From a virus, in the IMG/VR virus record IMGVR_UViG_3300013005_000001, positions 1 through 64,000 of that record: 64,000 nt of DNA; one strand, written 5' to 3'. The translations under genes and the position numbers were made by a program. The notes under the pieces are model-generated. The model was not told where the DNA came from. It did no database searches and worked only from the letters and a program-made list of their open reading frames with translations. Shown piece after piece: positions 51,122 through 62,466 of this stretch; within the stretch, counting starts at the first letter, position 1; every line of letters begins with the position of its first letter.

Positions 51122-53905
51122 ATGAGACTAAAACCACGTCGTGGATCATGGATCCTTGTATTATTATTTATTATTGCTTGGGTTTCCCCAATAACAGCAA
51201 GGGCTACAGGTAGTTCTGTATCTATGCCTGATGCTGGATTTGAAGATGGCACCCTTACCGGATGGTCTAGAGGATCGCAAACTGGAACACTGGGTAGTTC
51301 AATAACCGGAAACGGAACTGGTGTGACTGTTTTCACTGGTTCACGTACTTTTGTTTATGGCACACGTAGCTGGACATTCTCGCCTAACAATGCCACATAC
51401 GCAGCACTATTACAACCAAAGGGTGAACAAACATTTACTCAGGCCACTTCAGCACTCGGCCTTTCTGGGACTCAAACTTCACAGATCACACAAATGCTAT
51501 CCAGCCAAGCATCTACAACAGGACTGGGTCAGGGTAACCCAACTGATGCTGCGTGGATTACTCGTGAAGTACAATTGACTGCTGGTATTACATACACGAT
51601 GTCCTGGAACTATATGGCAACTGACTATGTCCCATATAACGATGGTTCAATCACTTCACTTGTCCCAGTTTCTGTTGCATCAACACCGGTAATTACAGTC
51701 AACAACTTTGAGCAGTCGTATGCCCTTCTTGGTTTCACTAACCAAGGAACTGGGGATTACTCTACTGGTTCATATGGTTCAACTGGCTGGCAGATGTCAA
51801 CTTATGAAGTTTCTGTATCGGGAACATACAAACTTGGCTTCACATCATTTAATCTAGATGACCAAGGGTTGCCACCAGTGCTGATGGTTGATGATGCAAT
51901 TGGGACGACGCTTTCGTGCAATCAAACTGGTGCCTCATGTGAAACTTTTGGAGCTGTTCCTCCAAACAATGAAACGGCTCCAACAGCTCCACCGACCACG
52001 ACAACAACGTCTACCTCGACAACGACCACAACTGTTGCTCCATACTTGAATTCAGTTACGGACCTGACTGCAACTTCAAACGCAGACGGAAGTGTGGACC
52101 TCGACTGGGACGCACCAATATCAAGCAATGTTGATATCTACGGGTATGCTGTGACCTTCTATGACTTAGATGAAATTGGTGGAACACAGTCGGGTGGTTG
52201 GGGAGTTTCAACGAACCAAGGAACCAACTACTCCTTAAGTACGGAAATGTTTTCTGGTAGCAATCCTGTCACGACAGGTTACGGACCTGTTCGCTTTGGT
52301 ATTAAGGCGGGAAATCAAAGTTGTTTCTCTAGTGAAGGCGTAGGCCCATGTGTGTATGGACCGGAAATAACTGCTGATGCAACAGTTGTCAACCCAAATC
52401 CGACCACTACAACAACTACTACGGAACCAGCGGTTGTCCCCCCTCCTGTTGAAACTATTCCAACAGAAAACACTACTGTTCCAATTCCTGAACTAGGGCC
52501 AACAGTTACAACGATTTCCCCGCCTACAACAACTGTTATAGAAACAATATTTGGGCCAATAGATACGCCAGATAATAATCTAGACCCAGTAACAACTCCA
52601 GAAATTGATCCAACTCCAGTTATTATACCTGAAGATCCAACTCCAGAGATAATAGTTCCTAAAGATACTCAAGACGCTGCAGACGCTGCAGTAGAAGATA
52701 TCTTTGATGGACCTATGTCTAACGCAGGACTCGCGAATGCTGTAGACGATTTAGTTGCAGATGCGGAAACACCTGAAGCACTAACCGCCGTGGTTAACTC
52801 ATTGCTTGATCAAGAGCTAACAGACACTCAGTTTTCTACCGTTATAGATTCTGTGTTTGACGGACCTATGTCTGACGAAAACTTCTCTGCTGCAGTTGAT
52901 GCTGTCTTTGCAGATACTTCTGCATTGAGCGACGAACAGTTTGACACTGCAGTGCAAGCAGTGTTTGATGGGCCTTTGTCAACAGAACAGTTTGGTGATG
53001 CTCTTGAGGCTGTCTTTAACGAACCACTTTCTGATGAAAAGTTTGATGCAATTATTGACGCCGTTCTGGACGAGCCACTTTCAGACGAGCAGTTTGCAGA
53101 AGTTGTTGGAATCCTTGAGTCCGACGCTGTCACAGAGGATCAAGTTTCCGCAGCTGTTGATAGCATCTTGGAAAACGAAGTCACCGCTGAACAAGCAACA
53201 GACCTTGCCACGAGCGAAAAGGTATTAGAAAGCATTGACACAGATCAGGCAGCTGAGATCTTTGATGCCATCCCAGTTGATGAGCTGACTCCAGAAGAAG
53301 AAGCAGCTCTTGTTGATGCTGTGACAAACGCTCCAGAAGAAGTAAAGAATGCTTTTGAGGAGACCATTGACGTTTATGGAGAGGGTCTTGACGACTACGT
53401 GCCAACTGGATCCAACGTAGACGTAGGCTCTCGTAGGACGCTGTTGGCTGCTACGGCAGCCTTGTCAGCAGCTACAGTGGGAATGGGTGCCGGCACTGGG
53501 TCATCTGGTCCATCAGGTGGTTCAGGGGGCTCTGGAGGCGGTTCAGGAGGTTCTGGTGGGGGTCCTGGCGATGGCAGCAATACCAACGGTCGCAAGGAAG
53601 ATGAGAATCCAGACGGCGAAGAAGAGGACACTGAAATAGAAGGTCCAGAAGATCAAGAAGATAACCACTTCACAAGAAACAGTATATTTAAATACGAGGA
53701 GGAAACAATGAAAAGGAAATTTAGTCCATGGGGCTTTATTAAAAAATTCTCAAGGGAGACTTCAGCACTAGCTTTTACCATATCAGGTAGCGTCGTAGTG
53801 TTTGCAACTCTGTCTGGAGAAACTAGAAAGATTACGATCATAGCTACAGGTTGTGCCTTCTTGGTTCACTATGTCCATGCGATGATTAAGAATGACGAGG
53901 ATTAA
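51122..53905 (+). CDS. Large signal-peptide surface protein with Thr linkers, FN3-like domain and acidic repeats
   Basis: A 927-residue protein. A signal peptide opens it (SWILVLLFIIAWVSPITARA). Then come a beta domain, a Thr-rich linker (about 290-306), a fibronectin-III-like domain (about 307-405: SVTDLTATSNADGSVDLDWD), a second Pro/Thr stretch, and from about 523 to 720 repeated acidic helical units such as FDGPMSDENFSAAVDAVF and FNEPLSDEKFDAIIDAVL. A Gly/Ser linker leads to a C-terminal membrane domain. Richer in CGT/CGC Arg codons than its neighbours, so it may be host-derived. A strong internal start lies at 53708. Role: surface or envelope protein in the lysis region; unclear. Confidence 0.65.
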   Translation: MRLKPRRGSWILVLLFIIAWVSPITARATGSSVSMPDAGFEDGTLTGWSRGSQTGTLGSSITGNGTGVTVFTGSRTFVYGTRSWTFSPNNATYAALLQPKGEQTFTQATSALGLSGTQTSQITQMLSSQASTTGLGQGNPTDAAWITREVQLTAGITYTMSWNYMATDYVPYNDGSITSLVPVSVASTPVITVNNFEQSYALLGFTNQGTGDYSTGSYGSTGWQMSTYEVSVSGTYKLGFTSFNLDDQGLPPVLMVDDAIGTTLSCNQTGASCETFGAVPPNNETAPTAPPTTTTTSTSTTTTTVAPYLNSVTDLTATSNADGSVDLDWDAPISSNVDIYGYAVTFYDLDEIGGTQSGGWGVSTNQGTNYSLSTEMFSGSNPVTTGYGPVRFGIKAGNQSCFSSEGVGPCVYGPEITADATVVNPNPTTTTTTTEPAVVPPPVETIPTENTTVPIPELGPTVTTISPPTTTVIETIFGPIDTPDNNLDPVTTPEIDPTPVIIPEDPTPEIIVPKDTQDAADAAVEDIFDGPMSNAGLANAVDDLVADAETPEALTAVVNSLLDQELTDTQFSTVIDSVFDGPMSDENFSAAVDAVFADTSALSDEQFDTAVQAVFDGPLSTEQFGDALEAVFNEPLSDEKFDAIIDAVLDEPLSDEQFAEVVGILESDAVTEDQVSAAVDSILENEVTAEQATDLATSEKVLESIDTDQAAEIFDAIPVDELTPEEEAALVDAVTNAPEEVKNAFEETIDVYGEGLDDYVPTGSNVDVGSRRTLLAATAALSAATVGMGAGTGSSGPSGGSGGSGGGSGGSGGGPGDGSNTNGRKEDENPDGEEEDTEIEGPEDQEDNHFTRNSIFKYEEETMKRKFSPWGFIKKFSRETSALAFTISGSVVVFATLSGETRKITIIATGCAFLVHYVHAMIKNDED
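53708..53905 (+). CDS. Internal in-frame start: 65-residue membrane protein
   Basis: Within the 927-residue gene, AGGAGG lies five bases before ATG 53708, an ideal ribosome site. The product (MKRKFSPWGFIKKFSRETSA start) has two hydrophobic segments (LAFTISGSVVVFATLSG, ITIIATGCAFLVHYVHAMI), like a small holin. It may be made on its own, or be the remnant of a gene fused to the upstream one. Confidence 0.6.
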   Translation: MKRKFSPWGFIKKFSRETSALAFTISGSVVVFATLSGETRKITIIATGCAFLVHYVHAMIKNDED

Positions 53906-54148
53906 ATGAAGACCGCATATAATATAATCCTAAGAATAGTAGCTACCTTTGCAGCATCTGGCCTTGGTGTCATCGGTGCTGGTGCAATAGCTGGCGTTCC
54001 TATATGGAAGGCTTGCTTTATGGCAGGCATGGCCGGAGTTGCTACGGTTGTAGAGGGCTTATCTAGAGCATTTTTGGACGATGGTAAACTATCTACCACA
54101 GAAATTAATCAAGTTTTTACTAAAGTAGATAAAAAAGCTCAAGGTTAA
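53906..54148 (+). CDS. Holin-like small membrane protein
   Basis: 80 residues, starting directly after the previous stop (TAAATG). Two hydrophobic, Gly/Ala-rich spans (ILRIVATFAASGLGVIGAGA and AGVPIWKACFMAGMAGVATV) and a polar tail (STTEINQVFTKVDKKAQG). Position after endolysin and another membrane protein supports a holin role. Confidence 0.65.
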   Translation: MKTAYNIILRIVATFAASGLGVIGAGAIAGVPIWKACFMAGMAGVATVVEGLSRAFLDDGKLSTTEINQVFTKVDKKAQG

Positions 54149-54253
54149 ATCATTTAGTCATATGAGTTCTGAATATTAATGGCTCAAACAATTACTATAT
54201 ACCTATGTTCCGGCTCATATACTAAGAGCTAATTACCTCAAGAGGATACATTA
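54149..54253 (+). promoter_or_regulatory. Intergenic promoter region
   Basis: A 105-base gap with TATACT (near 54217) as a likely -10 and AAGAGGA as ribosome site before ATG 54254. It probably starts the fibre transcript. No terminator hairpin is seen here. Confidence 0.45.
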
Positions 54254-57200
54254 ATGTCGTTCCCTATGCCTCCAAGTATTACAAAAGGCCAATTAGCTTT
54301 AGATCCAGTCAATGGAATTGTTTACTATAAAGACGAAAACAATAATACGGTAGCGACAACTTGGTCTTGGCTGCAAAGTTTAAATCAAGAAACAAATATC
54401 AGTAGTGAAAAAAATGTTTCGATAGAACAAGACCTTACTGTTGGTGGCGACTTAATTATTAGTGGAGACACAGTTAGCTTAAATGTCTCGCAAGTTTTAA
54501 TTGAAGATAACATATTAGTTTTAAATTACAACTTCACAGGCGCTCCAATACTCAATGCCGGAATAGAAATTGAACGTGGATCTGAAAACAATGTACAGAT
54601 AAGATGGAATGAAACTAGCAACAAATGGCAGTTCACAAATGATGGAACTACATTTTTAGATTTAAATTCTATTGTAGAAGACTCCGTAACTCTTGGTCTA
54701 CATACCACTGGTAACTATGTTAGAAATTTAATTGCTGGCACCGGTGTAACTATCTCTAATCCTTCTGGAGAAGGTGCTACTCCCAACATTTCTATAGGCC
54801 AAGCAGTAGCAACTACTGACACCGTAACCTTCGCCAATGTTACAGCACCGTTGACTGGAAATGTTACAGGTAACGTAACTGGAAACGTAACCGGTAACGT
54901 AACTGGAAATGTAACTGGCAATGTAACTGGAGAAGTTTCTAGCATAACTAATCATGGAATCAATGCTTTAAATGATGTAGATGCAACACCAAGTAGCGGG
55001 CAATTCTTAAAGTGGAACGGTACATCGTGGGTTAATGACGCAATAGATTTAAACACAGATACTGTTGGCGACTATACTAAGAATTTAGTGGCTGGTACCG
55101 GCGTAACAATTACTAATAATTCTGGTGAAGGTGCAACGCCTAATATATCAATAGGACAGCCAGTTGGGACTACTGATACGGTTACCTTCAATGTAGTAAA
55201 TGCTGACCTTACTGGAGATGTAACTGGTACTGTATCTGATATTTCCAATCATGGAATATCAGATCTTTCAGATGTAAATATTACTGATGCAGCAGATGGA
55301 AACTTTTTAAGATATAACGGATCTAATTGGTTTAATGATCCTGTTAATTTAGCAACAGATACTATTGGCGATTATGTTGCTAAGCTTGCTGCTGGCACTG
55401 GCATAACGATAACTAATAACTCTGGAGAAAACGCAACACCAAATATTTCTTTTAGTGGAAGTATTAATGACCTCTCTGACCTAACAATAACATCAGCTCA
55501 AAATGGACAGATACTTGAATATGATGGATCGGCTTGGGTCAATACAGTTCGTCCTTCAAATGAGCCAATGGGCCATGAAGATAAAACAGAAAGTACTATC
55601 TCTTTTAATGAGGGAACTCGCACTTTTTCTATAGCTCCTGTTTCTACTTCTTTTACTGTTTGGTGTGCTGGAAAGCGTTTTGTAAAAACTGGAACTGAAA
55701 CAGTTCAGATACCAGATACTTCTGGTCTATATTATATTTATTTTAATTCTTCAGGAGTTCTTTCCTATCGAACTAGTTACTTTGTTTGGGACGAAGACGC
55801 ACCCACCGCATATATTTACTGGAATGAAGTAGACAATAAGGCTTACTTCTTTGCTGATGAGCGCCACGGAATCACTCTTGACTGGGCAACACACGAGTAC
55901 CTACATAGGACTCGCGGTGCTGCAATCGCTAATGGCTTTGGTGCCAATAATTACATACTTAATGGTGATGGCTCTCTTGATTCTCACGCAAAACTAGATA
56001 TTGCAGATGGAACATTCTTCGACGAAGATTTGCAAGTTGACATTACACACAGCAACACTCCAACGCCAAATACTTGGGAACAAGTTCTTCAAGGTAATGC
56101 AGAGATTCCTGTTTTTTATAGACTCAATAATCACTGGACAAAAGATGTTGCAACTGAATTTCCTCTTAAGCAAGGAGCGAGCAGACCGCAATATAACTTA
56201 AACACTGCCGGAACATGGTCTGCTACAGATATCGCCAATAATCGTTTTGGCGTATCTTGGATTATTGCAACTAATAATTTAAACGAACCAATTATTGCAG
56301 TTCTTGGACAAGGATCTTATACGGATAATGGTTCTGCGGAAGCAGAGTTTTATGGTTCTTTGAATCTTGATGGTTTCCCAATTGTTGAATTCAGACCTCT
56401 TTATAAAATTATTTATGAGTGCAAGAATTCATGCAGTAACACTCCACATGCAAGGCTTACTAGCATTGTTGACCTAAGAAGTATAATAGCATCTGATCAA
56501 GGAATTGGCACAACAGCAGTCTCTGATCATGGTTCAATGACAGGACTTAGTGACGACGATCACACTCAATACCTTCGCACAGATGGAACTAGAACTGCAA
56601 CATCTTTAACTGTTTCTGGAAGTATAACTACAAGTAGTTTAATTCTTGATGGAATAGAAATAGATGCAGCCACTCCATCAGATACAAATGTTCTTAAATA
56701 TGATGCTGCTTTAAATAAATATATTCCAGGAGTTGCGTCTACTGTAGCTTCTCTTGATGACTTAACTGATGTAATTGTAACAAGCGCAACTCCAAACCAA
56801 GTATTAAAATGGGATGGAACACAATGGATAAACGCAGAAGTGCCTGGCACTATTGGTGGAACTACAAAGTTTCAGACCATAGGAGATAATTCAACTACAA
56901 CGTTTACTGTTACACATAATCTTGCAACTAGAGACATTGTAGTATCTATAAGCGAAAATGTTTCTCCATACGGTGCAATTAATACTAGCTGGGAAGCAAC
57001 AACAGCAAACACTATAACTATTTATTTTGAAACTGCTCCAGCATTAAACTCAGTTAGAGTCAGTATATATGCAGCAGTTTCGGGAGCTTTGATTGGACCT
57101 GACGGCCCCACTGGTCCAACCGGACCTACAGGCCCAACTGGTTCAATAGGACCTACTGGACCAACAGGCCCTACAGGTCCTACTGGAGTTGGTTATTCAA

Positions 57201-57997
57201 ACGTAACATCTACAACCAATGTATCTATTGCTTCTTCCGGCACCATTGGATTCACAGTACCTAATACTGGAGCGTTTGCAATTGGGGACTACGTAAGAGT
57301 TTCTGATTCAACTGCAACAGCGTACATGGAAGGTACAGTTACAATAGGAACTATTACAAACAATAATATATATATATCAGTTGACAACTCTTATGGATCT
57401 GGTTCATATTCTTCTTGGAGATTTTCTTTTGCGGGGGTAAAGGGAGCAACTGGATCGACAGGTCCTACAGGGTCAGTATCAACCTCAGTCTTAGATGATC
57501 TATCAGACGTAAACGCTGCCACACCATCAAGTGGCGAGATGCTTCAATGGAATGGATCAGCTTGGGTCAGCTCTACTATCGTTAACGCCAATGTAAATGC
57601 TGGTGCAGCAATAGCTTATTCTAAGTTGGCTTTAAGCAACAGTATTGATTATACAGACCTTAAAGACGGAGTTGCTAAATCGAGCTTTAGATCAACACTA
57701 AATGCTCAAACAGGCACAACGTATACTTTGGTTCTTACCGACTTAGCTAAATTAGTAACTCTTTCAAATGCTGGGGCTATTACGTTAACGGTTCCTTTAG
57801 AATCATCAGTTGCATTTGCTATTGGAGATAGGATCGATTTACTCCAAAGGGGATCTGGGCAGGTTACTGTAGCAGGTGCTGGTGGAGTAACAGTTAATGC
57901 TACCCCAGGATTAAAGCTGCGTGCTCAGTGGTCATCTGCTACTCTAGTAAAGTTAGATACAAATACTTGGGTTCTTATCGGAGACTTGCAAGCTTAA
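54254..57997 (+). CDS. Tail fibre protein with repeats and a collagen-like segment
   Basis: A 1247-residue beta-rich fibre. Near the N-terminus are long repeats of roughly 80-90 residues (each with a GTGVTI and a [10 protein letters not shown]-like part) and a six-fold GNVT tandem (54857-54928). A middle domain ([18 protein letters not shown] region) is like receptor-binding fibres. A collagen-like run of 11 Gly-X-Y triplets follows (57095-57192), then a C-terminal beta domain. It probably binds host receptors. The following oxygenase may modify the Pro-rich repeats. Confidence 0.82.
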   Translation: MSFPMPPSITKGQLALDPVNGIVYYKDENNNTVATTWSWLQSLNQETNISSEKNVSIEQDLTVGGDLIISGDTVSLNVSQVLIEDNILVLNYNFTGAPILNAGIEIERGSENNVQIRWNETSNKWQFTNDGTTFLDLNSIVEDSVTLGLHTTGNYVRNLIAGTGVTISNPSGEGATPNISIGQAVATTDTVTFANVTAPLTGNVTGNVTGNVTGNVTGNVTGNVTGEVSSITNHGINALNDVDATPSSGQFLKWNGTSWVNDAIDLNTDTVGDYTKNLVAGTGVTITNNSGEGATPNISIGQPVGTTDTVTFNVVNADLTGDVTGTVSDISNHGISDLSDVNITDAADGNFLRYNGSNWFNDPVNLATDTIGDYVAKLAAGTGITITNNSGENATPNISFSGSINDLSDLTITSAQNGQILEYDGSAWVNTVRPSNEPMGHEDKTESTISFNEGTRTFSIAPVSTSFTVWCAGKRFVKTGTETVQIPDTSGLYYIYFNSSGVLSYRTSYFVWDEDAPTAYIYWNEVDNKAYFFADERHGITLDWATHEYLHRTRGAAIANGFGANNYILNGDGSLDSHAKLDIADGTFFDEDLQVDITHSNTPTPNTWEQVLQGNAEIPVFYRLNNHWTKDVATEFPLKQGASRPQYNLNTAGTWSATDIANNRFGVSWIIATNNLNEPIIAVLGQGSYTDNGSAEAEFYGSLNLDGFPIVEFRPLYKIIYECKNSCSNTPHARLTSIVDLRSIIASDQGIGTTAVSDHGSMTGLSDDDHTQYLRTDGTRTATSLTVSGSITTSSLILDGIEIDAATPSDTNVLKYDAALNKYIPGVASTVASLDDLTDVIVTSATPNQVLKWDGTQWINAEVPGTIGGTTKFQTIGDNSTTTFTVTHNLATRDIVVSISENVSPYGAINTSWEATTANTITIYFETAPALNSVRVSIYAAVSGALIGPDGPTGPTGPTGPTGSIGPTGPTGPTGPTGVGYSNVTSTTNVSIASSGTIGFTVPNTGAFAIGDYVRVSDSTATAYMEGTVTIGTITNNNIYISVDNSYGSGSYSSWRFSFAGVKGATGSTGPTGSVSTSVLDDLSDVNAATPSSGEMLQWNGSAWVSSTIVNANVNAGAAIAYSKLALSNSIDYTDLKDGVAKSSFRSTLNAQTGTTYTLVLTDLAKLVTLSNAGAITLTVPLESSVAFAIGDRIDLLQRGSGQVTVAGAGGVTVNATPGLKLRAQWSSATLVKLDTNTWVLIGDLQA
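54857..54928 (+). repeat. Tandem 12-base repeat encoding GNVT x6
   Basis: Six consecutive 12-base units, each coding Gly-Asn-Val-Thr with codon-level variation (GGA AAT GTT ACA and relatives). Likely expands and contracts; probably a flexible beta strand in the fibre. Confidence 0.8.
57095..57192 (+). repeat. Collagen-like Gly-X-Y repeat in the first fibre
   Basis: Eleven triplets, mostly Gly-Pro-Thr, one GPD and one GSI. Forms a trimeric triple helix in other phage fibres. Repetitive DNA here could recombine with the related run at 59214. Confidence 0.85.
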
Positions 57998-57998
57998 G

Positions 57999-58601
57999 TT
58001 ATTTAAACTTTGGTCCTTCGACCCAAATAACAATGGACTTTCTTACGCCAGAAAGAACTGGGCTGACTCCATGTAGCATGAAGGATGGAAATAATATCAT
58101 CTGTCCTTTTCTTAAGGCATGTAGAGCAGGGTTTCCACTAAGGTGAATAAAGAATTCTCCACCTATAAAATCTTTTTCTGGTTCACTAAGAAGTAAACTT
58201 AAAGAAAGCTTTCTAGTGTCGACCATGTATCCTGGTTTGTCTTTGCCAAAAATTAAATCAGTGTGAGCATCGTACTTTCCACTTTGCAACCCTTCATATT
58301 CCGCATATTGAAAATATGAGTATCCATATAAATCAAAATTGTAGAATGCTTTATTGGCATGTTCTATAACTTGATTAATTCTGTTGATGAACCAAGCATT
58401 CTCTTGATCCACATCATTAAAGCAGTTATTAGAAACTCTAGCATTAGAGTCGCTACCTACTGTAGAAGCTTTGTTCAAACTCTTTGAGGAGCAGTATTGC
58501 TCGATCTTTTGGAGCTCTTCCTCAGTAAAGCAATCGTCTATAAGAATCCATGGTTCTGTTATCTTTGAATATGAGTGTGGGTTATTGGAGATCGCTGACA
58601 T
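57999..58601 (-). CDS. 2OG-Fe(II) oxygenase, prolyl-hydroxylase-like
   Basis: A 200-residue reverse-strand enzyme. The iron triad is visible as H113-x-D115 (DAHTD) and H177 (FPSFMLHGVS), with R187 (SGVRKS) binding 2-oxoglutarate. The double-stranded beta-helix pattern (GGEFFIHL, GQMILFPSF) is typical of P4H/PKHD-type oxygenases. It lies between two collagen-like fibre genes rich in Gly-Pro-Thr, so hydroxylation of those prolines is a tempting, unproven, role. Its start is leaderless-like (TGATAAAAT six bases before ATG). Confidence 0.8.
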   Translation of the reverse strand: MSAISNNPHSYSKITEPWILIDDCFTEEELQKIEQYCSSKSLNKASTVGSDSNARVSNNCFNDVDQENAWFINRINQVIEHANKAFYNFDLYGYSYFQYAEYEGLQSGKYDAHTDLIFGKDKPGYMVDTRKLSLSLLLSEPEKDFIGGEFFIHLSGNPALHALRKGQMILFPSFMLHGVSPVLSGVRKSIVIWVEGPKFK

Positions 58602-58718
58602 AATAATATTTTATCATAATCAATATTCGTTTGATAGGACATAATGTCAATTACTATAATAGATATCTGATTAATCTCGAGGGGTTAATTTCAATTTAGA
58701 AAGGTTTGGTTGAGGCCA
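58602..58718. promoter_or_regulatory. Divergent promoter region between oxygenase and second fibre
   Basis: On the reverse strand TGATAAAAT ends six bases before the oxygenase ATG. On the forward strand TATAAT (58652-58657 area) and AGAAAGG precede the fibre gene. The two units therefore share this 117-base control region. Confidence 0.5.
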
Positions 58719-59936
<1,218 letters not shown>

Positions 59937-59954
59937 ATTATTTTAATATAATAA

Positions 59955-60131
59955 TTAGTTAGAAGTCTTATAAAACCCTGATCCATTAAATTGGATTACG
60001 GGCGCATCAAATACTCTTTTTAATTCAGAGCCACACTCAGGGCATTTAGTATTCTTTTGATCTTCTGTAATAGATCTATTCTCTGTATAAGAATGTAGAT
60101 TATCTTTGCATTTATAATCATAGATAGGCAT
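59955..60131 (-). CDS. FmdB-type zinc-ribbon protein
   Basis: 58 residues from ATG 60131. MPIYDYKCKDNLHSYTENRS, CPECGSELKRVFD and a VIQFNGSGFYKTSN end are the FmdB-like zinc-ribbon signature; the first CxxC is reduced to one cysteine (YKCKDN). TATAAT ends six bases before the ATG, so the message is probably leaderless. Role unknown; a small regulator or structural zinc protein. Confidence 0.75.
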   Translation of the reverse strand: MPIYDYKCKDNLHSYTENRSITEDQKNTKCPECGSELKRVFDAPVIQFNGSGFYKTSN

Positions 60132-60138
60132 AATAATA

Positions 60139-60384
60139 TTATACCTCAATAAAGATGCATTCACCAGGGCATTCTTCAGCAGATTCTACTACGTCATCAA
60201 GTTTGTCATCAGCAAAAGATGCTAGCCCTGCTGAGCCTTCTGGGTTCCCCACTGCTGCACAATAGATCTTGTCTCCCTCTTTGACATAAGCCAGTCCGTC
60301 ATCCATCATGACAAATACATCCGGAGCTATTTCTGCGCATAGTCCGTCTCCAGTACACAGGTCTTGGTCAATCCATACTCTCAT
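60139..60384 (-). CDS. Ferredoxin (actinobacterial type)
   Basis: 81 residues. MRVWIDQDLCTGDGLCAEIA, then a DDGLAYV strand, and a late AEECPGECIFIEV with the remaining cysteines give the [3Fe-4S]/[4Fe-4S] ferredoxin pattern of actinobacteria. An electron carrier in a phage could support host-derived redox enzymes. It overlaps the next upstream gene by four bases. Confidence 0.85.
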   Translation of the reverse strand: MRVWIDQDLCTGDGLCAEIAPDVFVMMDDGLAYVKEGDKIYCAAVGNPEGSAGLASFADDKLDDVVESAEECPGECIFIEV

Positions 60385-60728
60385 TCGTCGTCCTCTTCTT
60401 CTTCGTCATCGTCTTTTTTACTACCGTTAACTACACCATCTGGAATAGCAGCAAGTCTGCAATATCCACCGTCTTGTACTTTTTGCTTAACGATCTTACA
60501 GACTCCAGAGCCTTCATACTGAGAACAGTTACTGCACATAACTCCAATGCTAGCGTTGTCATTCTCAGATGCTTCAACATACCCAACCCAAATACCATTG
60601 CCGTCGCTATTGGAAAGCTTTCCATATTTTTTAGCAATCGATCTCAAGGCATTAACAAACTCTTGCTCAGCTGGAGCCATCTTATAGTTTGTATTTTTTA
60701 CCATTTCAGTAAGCCAATAATTTTTCAT
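60381..60728 (-). CDS. Cysteine-containing protein with acidic tail
   Basis: 115 residues. A helical start (APAEQEFVNALRSIAKKY), then GIWVGYVEASENDN, four cysteines in a CSNCSQY…GVCKI…GGYCRL pattern, and a very acidic tail (KKDDDEEEEDDE). The cysteines could bind an iron-sulfur cluster or zinc. Next to the ferredoxin, a redox or metal role is plausible but not shown. Confidence 0.6.
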   Translation of the reverse strand: MKNYWLTEMVKNTNYKMAPAEQEFVNALRSIAKKYGKLSNSDGNGIWVGYVEASENDNASIGVMCSNCSQYEGSGVCKIVKQKVQDGGYCRLAAIPDGVVNGSKKDDDEEEEDDE

Positions 60729-60761
60729 TTTTTTTCCATTCTTAAAATGTTAGTAAGGATA

Positions 60762-62149
60762 CTATCCATCTGACATTAATTGTTTTCTCATCTGTTGTTC
60801 TTTATTATAATCGTTTTCCATAGACTGTTGGTGACCTTTAGCTTTTTCTGCAGCCCAACCAGCCCCAGCTGCCAAAGCAGCAAGACCAGCCATTCTAGCA
60901 TTCTTTGATCCCTTTATACCCTTCATGACACTGCCTGCTATTTCTTTGCCAGCTCTCATCAAATCATCCATTGTGTTAATCGATTTATTTACCTTAGCAG
61001 CGGTATTTGCTCCAGCCGGTGGCATACCATGTCCAGCACCACTGGCTACTTGCTGTGCCACTGTAGCAGACCTAGGGGCAGCAGCCTGTTGAGTAGCAGC
61101 ACTAGTAGCACTGGCAGCAGAAGGAGCAGACGCTGCAGTCGGAGTAGTGGAAACGTGCGGTGCTGGCTTTCCGTACCCTTACCTTGCCCTTAGGTGTTTC
61201 TTTTGGTTTACCGCCATCAACATCAGTAATTTCTTTAACTGTCTCTTTAGCTTTATCTTCAGCAATTCCTTCTATTTTTTCTTGAGCTTTTTCTTGAAGA
61301 GCCTCTTGAATAGATTCAGGACCTGCTTCTCCAGCAGACGCTTGTAAATCCTCTTGAACAACTTCTTGTTGATCTTGCCCAGTTTCTTCTGCTAGGGCAT
61401 CACCTTTATTGTTTGCTATTTCCGCAGCTATGGCATCACCTTTATCTTTAACCTCCATAGCTGGAGTTTTGATTCCCCTACGAGCCATAAAATCAGAGAC
61501 TGGTTCTACAGATTTAGTTCCTCTTAAATTATTTTCTAAATCTCCTTGAAAATAATGTCTTTCTCCAGTTGATTCGAATACATCTATAACTCTATCGCCC
61601 TTATGATGACCTTGTGCTCCGTATTCGTAGATGTGTTGACCAGCAAGCTGCTGACCGCTCAAGTCCTGGACCTTAATTCCAACATCCTGCATTGCTTGAT
61701 ATTGTTTACCAGTAGGACCAAGACCGTTGATTAGCTACTTCTCTGTTTAAATATTGATTTAAAACATCTGGGTCGTCTAGGTGTACGCCCATTGCATTGT
61801 CAAAAAAACTACCAGCTCCATGGTTGGCATTCCAAGCAGCGTCAGTTGAACCATCATCTAATGTTCGAGCTATTTCTGGGAGTTTCCACCTTGCAGTTCT
61901 TCCACTGTGAGTCTGAACATATATGGAGCCACTATGTTCCCCATGTATATTAGCCCTTCTCGAAGGTGTTAAATCCGTTTTTGCTGACGGACCTCTTGTC
62001 GCTGGACTATGAGTTGCACTTCCAGTTCTAAAAACTCTAGCTACATCTCCACTAGCAAAAGCATCAGCTACATCTTTAGGTAAGTTTTCCCCAAAACGGG
62101 GATCCATCCCTAGTGCAACCTGAAATAGATCTACTGGTTGTTTTGCCAT
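60762..62149 (-). CDS. Structural-like protein read through two +1 frameshifts at CGG
   Basis: Three frames on the reverse strand make one 461-residue protein. Codons 1-141 run from ATG 62149 to CGG at 61726; skipping its first C gives ANQ-GLGPTGKQYQAMQD and a frame to CGG at 61173; skipping again gives VRV-GKPAPHVSTTP and an Ala/Thr/Pro-rich linker into a C-terminal helix-rich part. Unshifted, the ends read as nonsense, the second as a Cys-rich tail from an Ala-rich linker read out of frame. The middle is acidic and helical (EALQEKAQEKIEGIAEDKAK). ATG 62149 has AAAGGA upstream. Role unknown; possibly a virion protein. Confidence 0.8.
61170..61173 (-). other. +1 frameshift site CGGA (site 6)
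   Basis: Reverse-strand codons GTA CGG AAA; skipping C gives GGA AAG CCA GCA CCG. The shifted frame is a low-complexity Ala/Ser/Thr linker that leads into an ordinary helix-rich domain. Confidence 0.85.
61723..61726 (-). other. +1 frameshift site CGGT (site 5)
   Basis: Reverse-strand codons CAA CGG TCT; skipping C gives GGT CTT GGT CCT ACT. This is the one site with T instead of A after CGG, which shows the fourth base need not be A. Confidence 0.85.
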
Positions 62150-62171
62150 GGTTTAATCCTTTTAATTAAGA

Positions 62172-62390
62172 TTATATTGATGCGGTTTCTTTAGCTGGGA
62201 TACAAGTCCTGCAGCAATACATAGAGCTATTGTCTTCATATACTATACCTTTGACTAAACTTCTTTTGCAAGAAGGACAAACGAATGGTCTATCTGGAAC
62301 ACCATAATACATTATAGCTTTTCCGGGAAGTTCTTTTTTAACTTCCTTTGTAGTTGTCACATTTCTTTTTGCTGGTTTTTTACCGGCCAT
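62172..62390 (-). CDS. Small zinc-ribbon protein
   Basis: 72 residues from ATG 62390, preceded by GGAGGT. A basic start (MAGKKPAKRNVTTTKEVKKE) is followed by two cysteine pairs (CPSCKRS and CCRTC) that form a zinc ribbon. Divergent from the HExxH gene beyond it. DNA- or protein-binding role likely. Confidence 0.65.
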   Translation of the reverse strand: MAGKKPAKRNVTTTKEVKKELPGKAIMYYGVPDRPFVCPSCKRSLVKGIVYEDNSSMYCCRTCIPAKETASI

Positions 62391-62405
62391 AACATACCTC
62401 CACAT

Positions 62406-62466
62406 ATTGGTTACTATTAGTATATAGTAAGTAAATTACTGCAAATACCTTCGAATTGGTGGCAAT
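62406..62466. promoter_or_regulatory. Divergent promoter region
   Basis: A 61-base gap between divergent genes. GTATATAG (62420-62430 area) can serve either direction as a -10 box. No clear ribosome site precedes ATG 62467 beyond GGTGGC. Confidence 0.35.
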
